In this document: in pieces, positions 38,656 to 46,544 of the stretch | Layout: the number at the start of each line of letters is the position of its first letter | How positions within the stretch are numbered: the stretch's first letter is position 1 | Origin: Clostridia bacterium | GTDB lineage: Bacteria; Bacillota; Clostridia; Christensenellales; Aristaeellaceae | Length of the DNA: 64,000 bases | Direction: 5' to 3' | NCBI GenBank assembly: GCA_017512985.1 | Contig: JAFWEJ010000002.1 | Location: forward strand, 62,001-126,000 | Notes under the pieces: generated by a model | What the model saw: the letters and a program-made list of their open reading frames with translations, nothing else | What the model was told of the DNA's origin: nothing | Databases searched by the model: none | Position numbers and translations under genes: made by a program

Positions 38656-40446
38656 GTGGCTGGGAAAACAAAGATGACGCCGGTTGAGTATGATGTACTG
38701 AAATATCTGCTGAACCATGCGTATTCCGATCAGCGGAAGCTGAGCAGGGCAATGGGCATCTCCCTGGGCGGGGTGAACAAAGCGCTTGCGGCGCTGCAGA
38801 ATGCGGGGCTGCTGTCCCCGAAGATGGTTCCGACGAAGAAGGCGCATGAAGAGAGTGAAAAGACGCAGCCGCGGAATGCGGTGATCCTTGCGGCCGGCCA
38901 CGGAATGCGGATGATTCCGATCGGGCATGAAATCTCCAAGGGCCTGATTGAGATTCAGGGAACGCCGATCATCGAGCGGCTGATCACCCAGCTGCACGAG
39001 GCCGGGATTCAGGATATTTCCATCGTGGTCGGGTTCATGAAGGAAGCATATGATTACCTGATCGACAAATACGGTGTAAAGCTGATCCGGAATCATGAGC
39101 ATGATCACAGGAACAGTTATTATTCCCTGTACCTGGCCCGGAAGGAACTGGAAAACACCTATATTGTTCCCTGTGATATCTGGTGCGATGAAACGCCTTT
39201 CGGACGCGTTGAGTTTTATCCCTGGTATATGGTCAGTGAACAGGCGGCGGACAGCAGCAACGTCCGCGTCAACCGGAAACAGGAGCTGGTGCTCTGCGAA
39301 CCCGGCGGCAACCGGATGCTGGGGCTGGCCTATGTCTGCGGGGATGTTTCCCGGAAACTGCGGGAGAACCTGGAAGCGGCGGAAAAGGATCCGCGGCGGA
39401 AAAACGATTATTGGGAGATTGAAGCCACGGAGGGCGGCCGGATGATTATGCCGGCAAAACCGGTTTCAAGCGAGGTCTTCCATGAGATCAATACCTACGA
39501 GGAACTGCGGGAATGGAGCAGCAACTGTGAACGGCTGGATTCCCTGGCAATCGACCAGGCCGCGAAGGTCCTGAAGGTCCGGCGGGAGGACATCACCGGG
39601 ATCCGTCCGATGAAGATGGGCATGACAAACCGTTCCTTCTTCTTTACCTGCAGAGGCGAAGACTATATCATGCGGATTCCCGGGGAAGGAACGGACCGCA
39701 TGATTAACCGGAAAGGCGAAAAGCAGGCCTATGACGCGATCAAAGGCCTGGGCATCAGCGATGAAGTGCTGTTCATTGACGCCGAAACCGGCTTTAAACT
39801 GACCCGGTTTATTCCGGACGCCGTGATGTGCGACTTCAACAACGATGAAGATGTGGTGAAGATGTTCAAATTTCTTCACAGGCTGCACCGGATGAAACTG
39901 AAGACCGATACATATTTTGACATTTTCCGGGAAATGGAAAAGTATGAGAGCCTGTGGGAAGGGAAACCGAGCGCCTTCCGGGACTATGAGGAGACCCGCA
40001 GGAAGATCATGACCCTCAGGCCGTACCTGGAGGCCCACAAACAGCCCAGTATCCTGACGCACATGGATCCGGCCGCGGAAAACTTCCTCAAGATCAGAAA
40101 CCCGGACGGTACGGAAGGGCTCCGGCTGCTGGACTGGGAGTATTCCAGCATGTTTGATCCGCTTTTCGACCTGGTTGAGTTCTGCCTTTATACCGGCAAC
40201 GACAGGGCATGGGTCGACCGGATGATCAGCCTGTATTATGAAACCGCAGGGGAAACCTGCAGCGAAGAAACCAAAACGCTGATCTACTGCTATATGTCCG
40301 CTGTCGGCCTGATGTGGACGGCCTGGTGTGAAGCCAAGCGCTATATGGGCGTGGACTTCATGGATTACGCGATGAACCAGTACCGCTACGCGAAGGACTT
40401 TTACCGGTTCGCGCTGGAACGGATGGGAGGCGAAGTCCGTGCATAA
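38656..40446 (+). CDS. Winged-helix + CTP:phosphocholine cytidylyltransferase-like + choline kinase fusion
   Basis: The protein has 596 residues from a GTG start (GAGGGG 8 nt upstream). Residues 5-60 form a MarR-like winged helix (YDVLKYLLNH, then LSRAMGISLGGVNKALAAL). Residues 72-290 form a LicC-like nucleotidyltransferase (AVILAAGHGMRM). Residues 305-590 form a LicA-like choline kinase with catalytic loop THMDPAAENFL near residue 467 and LDWEYSSMFDPLFDL near 495. It would phosphorylate choline and perhaps activate it with CTP, while the DNA-binding domain may sense or control the operon. It overlaps the next gene by 8 bp. Confidence 0.85.
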   Translation: MAGKTKMTPVEYDVLKYLLNHAYSDQRKLSRAMGISLGGVNKALAALQNAGLLSPKMVPTKKAHEESEKTQPRNAVILAAGHGMRMIPIGHEISKGLIEIQGTPIIERLITQLHEAGIQDISIVVGFMKEAYDYLIDKYGVKLIRNHEHDHRNSYYSLYLARKELENTYIVPCDIWCDETPFGRVEFYPWYMVSEQAADSSNVRVNRKQELVLCEPGGNRMLGLAYVCGDVSRKLRENLEAAEKDPRRKNDYWEIEATEGGRMIMPAKPVSSEVFHEINTYEELREWSSNCERLDSLAIDQAAKVLKVRREDITGIRPMKMGMTNRSFFFTCRGEDYIMRIPGEGTDRMINRKGEKQAYDAIKGLGISDEVLFIDAETGFKLTRFIPDAVMCDFNNDEDVVKMFKFLHRLHRMKLKTDTYFDIFREMEKYESLWEGKPSAFRDYEETRRKIMTLRPYLEAHKQPSILTHMDPAAENFLKIRNPDGTEGLRLLDWEYSSMFDPLFDLVEFCLYTGNDRAWVDRMISLYYETAGETCSEETKTLIYCYMSAVGLMWTAWCEAKRYMGVDFMDYAMNQYRYAKDFYRFALERMGGEVRA

Positions 40447-41155
40447 GGCGGAACGGGCGATTATCATGGCGGCGGGAATGGGCATGCGGCTCCGCCCGGC
40501 GACAAACGATATTCCCAAACCCATGGTGAAAGTGAACGGCGTCCGGATGATCGAGTCGATTATCCGGGGCCTTTATGCCAACGGGATCCATGAGATCTAT
40601 GTGGTTACCGGCTACAAGGCCGAAGCATATGACCTGATCAAACCCCTCTATCCGGACGTACGGTTTGTGCATAACCCGTATTATGAAACCCGGAACAATA
40701 TTTCGACCATGTACATAGTGCGGGAGCATCTCCATAACTGCATCTGCATCGACGGGGACAATCTGATTAACAATCCGGAAATCCTGAAGCCGGAGTTTGA
40801 GTATTCCGGATATGCCGGGATCGAGATCAGCCATGAGACCGCGGAGTGGCTTATGGTCACGGACAAAAACCGGTTTGTGCAGTATACCACCAAGGGCGGG
40901 AATACCGGCTGGCAGCTGTTCGGCGTATGCCATGTATCGGAAGAGGACGGAAAACGGATCAGCAGGTACCTGGAAGAGGAATACATCCGCAACAGGAATT
41001 ACGGGATCTGGTGGGATGAGATTGCGCTGTTCCTTTACAGGGATCAGTTCAGGTTTCAGGTGCATCCGATTCACTGGGGCGACATTCAGGAAATCGACTG
41101 CTTCAGTGAACTGTGTGAACTGGACCCGGGATATTTAAAGGAGATGGCAGAATGA
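40439..41155 (+). CDS. licC: LicC-like CTP:phosphocholine cytidylyltransferase
   Basis: The 238-residue nucleotidyltransferase has the signature IIMAAGMGMRLRPAT, then PKPMVKVNG. DGDNLI near residue 102 supplies the metal-binding aspartates. It probably makes CDP-choline from phosphocholine for LicD. Starting at GTG 40439, 8 nt after GGGAGG, it overlaps the kinase gene, and its stop overlaps the transporter start (ATGA). Two cytidylyltransferase modules in one operon is redundant and may mean two different substrates. Confidence 0.82.
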   Translation: MHKAERAIIMAAGMGMRLRPATNDIPKPMVKVNGVRMIESIIRGLYANGIHEIYVVTGYKAEAYDLIKPLYPDVRFVHNPYYETRNNISTMYIVREHLHNCICIDGDNLINNPEILKPEFEYSGYAGIEISHETAEWLMVTDKNRFVQYTTKGGNTGWQLFGVCHVSEEDGKRISRYLEEEYIRNRNYGIWWDEIALFLYRDQFRFQVHPIHWGDIQEIDCFSELCELDPGYLKEMAE

Positions 41156-42726
41156 GTATGAAGCCGGACAAAAAAACGCAGGCGAACCAGCTGGACTGGT
41201 TTACCATCCTGGTTCCGCTGGGCATCATGCTGTCCATGGCGGTCTTTTTCATGATCAGGCCGGATGAGTCCGCCGGGGTTCTGACGGTTATCCGCGGTTT
41301 CCTGGGCGACGACTGCAGCATCCTTTATGCCGTGGTCGGGATCGGCTCCTTCCTGGCGACGATGTACCTGGCTTTTTCAAAATACGGCAAAATCAAGCTC
41401 GGAGGAAAGAATGAAAAGCCGCAGTATTCCGGCTTCAAGTGGGGTACCATGATCTTTACCTCCACCATGGGCGCGGATATCCTCTTTTATTCCCTCTGCG
41501 AATGGTCCATGTATGCCGGCGAGGATTACATTCAGGCAAAAGGCGTTCAGGAATGGGCGTCCACCTATCCTTTCTTCCACTGGGGCCCGATCGTCTGGAG
41601 CTTCTATATCGTCCTGTCAGTTGCCTTCGGATATATGCTCCACGTAAGGAAACGCGACAAACAGCGTTTTTCCGAAGCCTGCCGTCCGCTGCTCGGCAAA
41701 CAGGTGGACCGCCTGCCCGGCCGCGCGATTGATTTCTTTGCGATTTTTGCCCTGCTGTGCGGATCGGCCACAACCTTTTCCCTGGCTACGCCCCTGATGT
41801 CGGACGCAATCTGCCATGTGCTGAATATCGGCCACAGTCCGGCCATCGCGGCAGTCTTCCTGCTGATTATCGCGCTGGTTTATACAATTGCGGTGCTCCT
41901 CGGGATGAAAGGGATTCAAAGCCTTGCTTCCCTGTGCACCTATTTCTTCCTGGCCCTGATCGGGTATTTCCTGCTGTTCGGCGGAGAAATCCGCTATATC
42001 CTGGAAACTTCCTTCCAGTCGATCGGCAACCTGGTCCAGAATTTTATCCCCATGTCCACCTATGTCGATCCGCTGCGGAAGACTTCCTTCCCGCAGAACT
42101 GGACAATCTATTACTGGGCCTACTGGCTGGTCTACTGCTCCGGTACTCCTTTCTTCCTCGGCCAGATCTCCAAAGGCCGCACAGTGAAACAGACAGTGCT
42201 GGGCAGCTATGCATGGGCGCTGGCGGGAACGGCTCTCTCCTTTATGATTCTCGGTAATTACGCCCTGGCGCAGCAGATGAAACACGGCCTGGACGTCACC
42301 GGGTTTGTCGCTGCCGGAGGCACTTACTCCCAGGCAATCATCAAAGTCTTTGAGACCCTGCCGCTTTATAAGGTCGGTCTTGTTCTCCTGGTCATCGCGA
42401 TGATCTCCTTCTATTCCACAACCTTTGACGCGGTGACCCTGGTCATCGCCTCGTATTCCTACCGCCGCCTGGACAAGGACAGGACTCCGGACAAGAAGCT
42501 GATGGTTTTCTGGGCAATCACCCTGATTCTCCTTCCCATGGTCCTGATCTTCAGGGAGCAGTCCCTTTACTGCCTGCAATCGGTCACAATCATCGGCGCG
42601 GCGCCGGTCGCGGTCATTGTTACAATGATTATCATTTCTTTCTTCAGGGACGCCCACGGGTTCCTGAAGAAATCCGGTTACCGGGAGACCGTCATATCGG
42701 CGGACGATACCGAACCGGGCGAATAA
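41152..42726 (+). CDS. BCCT-family transporter, probable choline importer
   Basis: The 524-residue protein has about twelve membrane segments and BCCT features: LDWFTILVPLGIM near the start, WGTMIFTSTMGADIL near residue 98 and WTIYYWAYWLVYC near residue 318, with SKGRTVKQ after it. The glycine-rich segment usually read as GMGIG in sodium-coupled members is TMGAD here, so coupling may differ, as in CaiT-type members. Its place after the kinase and cytidylyltransferase matches the lic operons of pneumococcus and Haemophilus, where a choline permease fills this slot. A terminator follows 14 bp after the stop. Confidence 0.85.
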   Translation: MSMKPDKKTQANQLDWFTILVPLGIMLSMAVFFMIRPDESAGVLTVIRGFLGDDCSILYAVVGIGSFLATMYLAFSKYGKIKLGGKNEKPQYSGFKWGTMIFTSTMGADILFYSLCEWSMYAGEDYIQAKGVQEWASTYPFFHWGPIVWSFYIVLSVAFGYMLHVRKRDKQRFSEACRPLLGKQVDRLPGRAIDFFAIFALLCGSATTFSLATPLMSDAICHVLNIGHSPAIAAVFLLIIALVYTIAVLLGMKGIQSLASLCTYFFLALIGYFLLFGGEIRYILETSFQSIGNLVQNFIPMSTYVDPLRKTSFPQNWTIYYWAYWLVYCSGTPFFLGQISKGRTVKQTVLGSYAWALAGTALSFMILGNYALAQQMKHGLDVTGFVAAGGTYSQAIIKVFETLPLYKVGLVLLVIAMISFYSTTFDAVTLVIASYSYRRLDKDRTPDKKLMVFWAITLILLPMVLIFREQSLYCLQSVTIIGAAPVAVIVTMIIISFFRDAHGFLKKSGYRETVISADDTEPGE

Positions 42727-42740
42727 ACCCGGAACAGAAA

Positions 42741-42766
42741 AGAAGTTCAGAAATGAACTTCTTTTT
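42741..42766 (+). terminator. Terminator of the lic-like operon
   Basis: A perfect 9-bp stem (AGAAGTTCA) with a GAAA tetraloop, followed by TTTT. The next promoter's -10 box begins 5 bp downstream. Confidence 0.85.
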
Positions 42767-42767
42767 A

Positions 42768-42776
42768 TGTTATAAT
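42768..42776 (+). promoter_or_regulatory. Extended -10 promoter for the GT2 gene
   Basis: TG-T-TATAAT is a perfect extended -10. No good -35 exists, because that position falls in the upstream terminator stem. It lies 54 nt before the GTG start at 42831. Confidence 0.5.
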
Positions 42777-42830
42777 AGCCTATCTCATCCTCACTGTTGC
42801 CGTCATCCGGCAATGTCCAAGGAGGCGTCC

Positions 42831-44639
42831 GTGAACATCATTCACATCCTGAGGAAGCACGACCGTCTGTGGCAGTCCCTGCGCTTTGCAAAGCACCTGA
42901 TCACAGACGGCAGGCAGGAAGCCGTCCGGATCCGGAAAGAGCATGAGGAAGAACTCCGGATCCGGGAGGCGCTTTACCGCAAAACCCTGCTGACAGAGGA
43001 AGAACGCAGGGAACAGCAGGAGACCGTTTTCCCGGAACCTGTCCGCTTCAGCATCCTGGTACCTCTTTACAATACGCCCGAAAAATACCTTTCCGAAATG
43101 CTTGCCTCCGTCAAAAGCCAGACTTATCCGGAATGGGAACTGTGCCTGGCAGACGGCAGCGACGATAAACACCGGTATGTTCAGGCGCTGTGTGAACGGG
43201 AAGCAAAAGCCGATCCCCGCGTCAGGTACCGGAAGCTGCCTGAAAACCGGGGCATCTCCGGCAATACCAACGAGTGTATCCGCATGGCCGCGGGCAGCTG
43301 GCTCGCGCTGCTTGACCATGACGATCTCCTGCATCCGTCCGCCCTTTATGAGATGATGAAGATGATCTCAGCCGGGCCGGCAGACCTGATCTACACGGAC
43401 GAAAACACGTTCAGCGAAACCCCGAAGGACGCTTTTAATCCGCACTTCAAGCCGGATTACGCACCGGACAATCTCCGGGCAAACAATTATATCTGCCACT
43501 TTACTGCCTTCCGGAAAGACCTCCTGGAAAAAGCCGGCGGCGGCTTTGATCCGGCTTTCGACGGAAGCCAGGACCACGACCTGATTCTTCGCCTTACCGA
43601 GCTGGCGGAGCATATTGTCCATATCCCGAAGATCCTGTATTACTGGCGGGCCCACCAGGGTTCCACCGCGGAAGCCGTTCAGGCCAAGCCATATGTGACA
43701 GAGGCCGGGAAGAACGCAGTCCGGGCGCACCTCAGGCGGATCGGGCTGGAGGGGGAAGTCACGGACAGCCCGGTGCCGTCCGTCTACCGGATCAGGTACA
43801 GGCTGACGTCCGACCCGCTTGTCTCCATCCTCATCCCGAACAGGGACCATAAAGACGACCTGGAACGCTGCGTCGGCTCAATCCTGGACAAAACCACCTA
43901 CGAAAAGTATGAGATCATCATTATTGAGAACAACAGCGAAAAACCAGAAACGTTTGATTATTACAAAAAACTGAAACGGGATCCGAAGATCAGGATCATT
44001 ACATACGACCGCCCCTTCAATTATTCCGCCCTGAACAACGCCGGTTTCCGGGAAGCAAAGGGAGAACAGATCCTCCTGCTCAATAACGACACGGAAGTTC
44101 TGTCTCCGGACTGGCTGCAGGAAATGCTGATGTATGCCCAGCGGGAAGATGTCGGCGCGGTCGGCGCGAAACTGTATTATCCGGACGGAACGATCCAGCA
44201 CGCCGGGATCGGGATCGGCATCAAAATGCTGGCCGGGCATTATCACAGGCACTTCCCCGGGAAATACCCCGGTTATTTCGGACGCCTGGTCTATGCCCAG
44301 GACGTCAGCGCGGTCACCGCGGCCTGCATGATGGTCCCCCGCCGCGTGTATGAGGAGATGAACGGACTGGACGAATCTTTCCCCGTTGTTTTCAACGACG
44401 TGGATTTTTGCCTGCGAATCCGTGAATCGAGCCGCCTGATTGTCTGGACGCCCTGGGCGGAACTGGTCCACCATGAAAGCAGAAGCCGCGGCCGGGACGA
44501 AGACACACCTGAGAAAAAGGCTTTTTTCCTCAAAGAGACCAATCGTTTCCAGCGGAAATGGAACAGGATCCTGACGGAAGGCGACCCCTATTACAATCCC
44601 AATCTCACCCGTGAAAAGGAAGACTTTTCACCGCGCTGA
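42831..44639 (+). CDS. Tandem GT2 glycosyltransferase with two intact domains
   Basis: The 602-residue protein starts at GTG 42831, 5 nt after AAGGAGG. The upstream in-frame ATG lies in the promoter and would not be transcribed. Domain 1 (about residues 72-330) has FSILVPLYNTPE and [10 protein letters not shown]. Domain 2 (about 335-580) has VSILIPNRDH and LLNNDTEVL near 424, then NDVDFCLR near 522. Both metal motifs are intact, unlike in the paralogues at 25 and 23510. It probably adds two sugars to a surface glycan. Confidence 0.88.
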   Translation: MNIIHILRKHDRLWQSLRFAKHLITDGRQEAVRIRKEHEEELRIREALYRKTLLTEEERREQQETVFPEPVRFSILVPLYNTPEKYLSEMLASVKSQTYPEWELCLADGSDDKHRYVQALCEREAKADPRVRYRKLPENRGISGNTNECIRMAAGSWLALLDHDDLLHPSALYEMMKMISAGPADLIYTDENTFSETPKDAFNPHFKPDYAPDNLRANNYICHFTAFRKDLLEKAGGGFDPAFDGSQDHDLILRLTELAEHIVHIPKILYYWRAHQGSTAEAVQAKPYVTEAGKNAVRAHLRRIGLEGEVTDSPVPSVYRIRYRLTSDPLVSILIPNRDHKDDLERCVGSILDKTTYEKYEIIIIENNSEKPETFDYYKKLKRDPKIRIITYDRPFNYSALNNAGFREAKGEQILLLNNDTEVLSPDWLQEMLMYAQREDVGAVGAKLYYPDGTIQHAGIGIGIKMLAGHYHRHFPGKYPGYFGRLVYAQDVSAVTAACMMVPRRVYEEMNGLDESFPVVFNDVDFCLRIRESSRLIVWTPWAELVHHESRSRGRDEDTPEKKAFFLKETNRFQRKWNRILTEGDPYYNPNLTREKEDFSPR

Positions 44640-44686
44640 GAACAGGCCCGCCGCCCGGCGGGGAAAATGATCGGTAAGGTGGTTTT

Positions 44687-46279
44687 ATGAAGAGATACCC
44701 GGCCGTCCCGGATGTGCGAAAGTTCATAGCCGTATTTCTGTGCGCGCTGTGCGTTTCGTGCCCGGCCGCAGCCTGCGCAGAAGGAAGGGAAACAGAGCCG
44801 GCTGCGGTTTCTGTTTCCGGTATTATCCGGGGCCGGACGAGAATTGAATATCTGAAAGAACCGCTTTGGTTTGATGACACGGAATTGTTTTCCGACTTTG
44901 AAACGGATCTGTACCTCTGGTCTGTCAGGGAAGACCGGTATCATATTCCGGCAGTCAGGACAAACGATTTTGTCAATCCGGAGATTGTGTTCCCGGACGG
45001 CTTCCCCGATTACGGGAACATGGCGGAGAACCGGGCAATCCGTTTCCTGGTCTATGATGCGGATCATTACTATGAGGGCAAAGCCGCGGTCACTTCGCTG
45101 CCGGTTGTGGCACTCTGGTGTGATGAACCGGGAAGCGCTTATGACTGGGTGGATATGAAGGTCTGGGACAATGAAAAAGGAACCATGACGGATTCCGCCG
45201 GAATGATCAAAATCCGGGGAGGAACCACCAGGGTATTTCCCAAGAAAAGCTACCGGATCTCACTGAAAGACGGGGACCTGGAAAAGAAAAGGCATCTGTC
45301 CTTTCTGGGCATGCGCAGGGATGACGACTGGATCCTTTATCCCGCCTACAACGACCAGGAAAAGATCCGGAACGTCTTCTGCAGCAATCTGTGGCTTGAA
45401 ACCTGCGCGGGCAAAAACGGAAAAGGCGTAAGGAACGGGAATGAATACCGGTATGTGGAACTGTTCATCAACGATACATACCGGGGCCTGTACGCGCTGG
45501 GGAATCCCCTGGACGGCAAGGAGATGCTGTCTGACGGGGAAAACGCCGTGCTGTACAAAAAAATAATCTGGTCTGACGAAATGGAAGACCTGGATTCGGA
45601 CAGCGCGGCGCTGCCGGGTTATGAGATTATAAAGACTTCGGGCAGCTATAAAGACAATGAAACGGCGTGCTGGCGGCTGCTGAGGGATTACTACACATTC
45701 CTTCGGGATAACAAAAATCGTTCAGACATGCTGATGAAAAGGATCGACCCGGAGAACTTCATATATTTTGCGCTGTTTATCAATCTGGTTCAGGGGTGGG
45801 ATAACGGCGCGGGAGGAACGCAGATCAAGAATGTGTTCCTGTGCCTGACGGACTCAGGAAAAGGGATCACTTCCATCATAGCACCGTGGGATATGGACCT
45901 GACATTCGGCAACGGCTATATCGCCGATCCGGAGCGTAACAATACCCTGTGTTACACCATAACGCCGGATGTCAATCAGGAGTTCCTGCACGGCTATTTC
46001 GGGCAGATCCTGAACAACGGCGACACTGACCTGGCGGAAACCATTAAAAAGCGGTATTGGGCGTTAAGGCGGGATTTATGGTCCGATGAAAATATCAACA
46101 GGATGATAGACCGGTATGAAAAAGATATCTATGGGTCAGGCGCTTTCCTGAGGGACAGGGAACGCTGGCCGGACGGAACATACAACGACCCGGAGGAAAG
46201 GCTGGATGCTTTCCGGAGGTATGTGATGGACCGCCTCCGGGCGTGCGACCTCCTGTACGCTGTACCGGACGTCCCGTAA
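44687..46279 (+). CDS. Secreted CotH-like atypical kinase
   Basis: The 530-residue protein has a signal peptide (KFIAVFLCALCVSCPAAACA). Its CotH-type core includes IKIRGGTTRVFPKKSYRI near residue 180, matching the family's phosphate-binding IRGxGNS...PKKSY region, and PWDMDLTFGNG near residue 403, which holds the metal-binding aspartates. CotH of Bacillus phosphorylates spore-coat proteins. Here the enzyme is exported and sits among glycan genes, so it may phosphorylate a surface protein; the substrate is unknown. A GC-rich hairpin (CCCGCC/GGCGGG) separates it from the GT2 gene. RBS AAGGTGG precedes the ATG. Confidence 0.8.
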   Translation: MKRYPAVPDVRKFIAVFLCALCVSCPAAACAEGRETEPAAVSVSGIIRGRTRIEYLKEPLWFDDTELFSDFETDLYLWSVREDRYHIPAVRTNDFVNPEIVFPDGFPDYGNMAENRAIRFLVYDADHYYEGKAAVTSLPVVALWCDEPGSAYDWVDMKVWDNEKGTMTDSAGMIKIRGGTTRVFPKKSYRISLKDGDLEKKRHLSFLGMRRDDDWILYPAYNDQEKIRNVFCSNLWLETCAGKNGKGVRNGNEYRYVELFINDTYRGLYALGNPLDGKEMLSDGENAVLYKKIIWSDEMEDLDSDSAALPGYEIIKTSGSYKDNETACWRLLRDYYTFLRDNKNRSDMLMKRIDPENFIYFALFINLVQGWDNGAGGTQIKNVFLCLTDSGKGITSIIAPWDMDLTFGNGYIADPERNNTLCYTITPDVNQEFLHGYFGQILNNGDTDLAETIKKRYWALRRDLWSDENINRMIDRYEKDIYGSGAFLRDRERWPDGTYNDPEERLDAFRRYVMDRLRACDLLYAVPDVP

Positions 46280-46318
46280 CCTCGTGGGCAGATGCCATCA
46301 AACCCCTGTAAAATCAAT

Positions 46319-46344
46319 GCGTTCCGGCATTTTTGCCGGAGCGC
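46319..46344 (+). terminator. Probable terminator after the CotH-like gene
   Basis: An 11-bp stem with one G-U pair (GCGTTCCGGCA with TGCCGGAGCGC) and a TTTT loop is followed by TTCTTCGTT. It lies 40 bp after the stop and just upstream of a perfect promoter. Confidence 0.65.
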
Positions 46345-46351
46345 TTCTTCG

Positions 46352-46380
46352 TTGACATATTATAGAAGAAACAGTATAAT
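46352..46380 (+). promoter_or_regulatory. Perfect consensus sigma-A promoter of the second polysaccharide operon
   Basis: TTGACA (46352-46357), a 17-nt spacer and TATAAT (46375-46380). It would start transcription near 46387 and drive the genes from 46545 onward. Confidence 0.88.
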
Positions 46381-46386
46381 TTACTC

Positions 46387-46544
46387 TGTATAGGTATGGG
46401 GTGAAGTCTGCCCGGTTTTCCGTACACAGGTCCGCTTGCGGTGGCTTGCCGGAGCATCAGGGACCTTTTTCTTCCCGAAGCAGGAGTTCCCGCTCCGGAC
46501 GGCGGAGCCATGCCTGAATTTCCAAGACAGACGAAAGGCGCACC
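46387..46544 (+). promoter_or_regulatory. 158-nt leader with a terminator-like hairpin
   Basis: The untranslated leader holds AGGTCC (46428-46433) that can pair with GGACCT (46461-46466). An imperfect inner stem (GCT..CGG with CCG.AGC) lies between, and TTTTTCTT follows directly. A strong promoter followed by a terminator-like fold suggests attenuation or processive antitermination. No known riboswitch consensus was recognised. Confidence 0.4.

Noticed and set aside
42753..42830. ATG at 42753 as the start of the third tandem GT2
   Set aside because: It lies in the terminator loop upstream of the -10 box. The GTG at 42831 has AAGGAGG at proper spacing.
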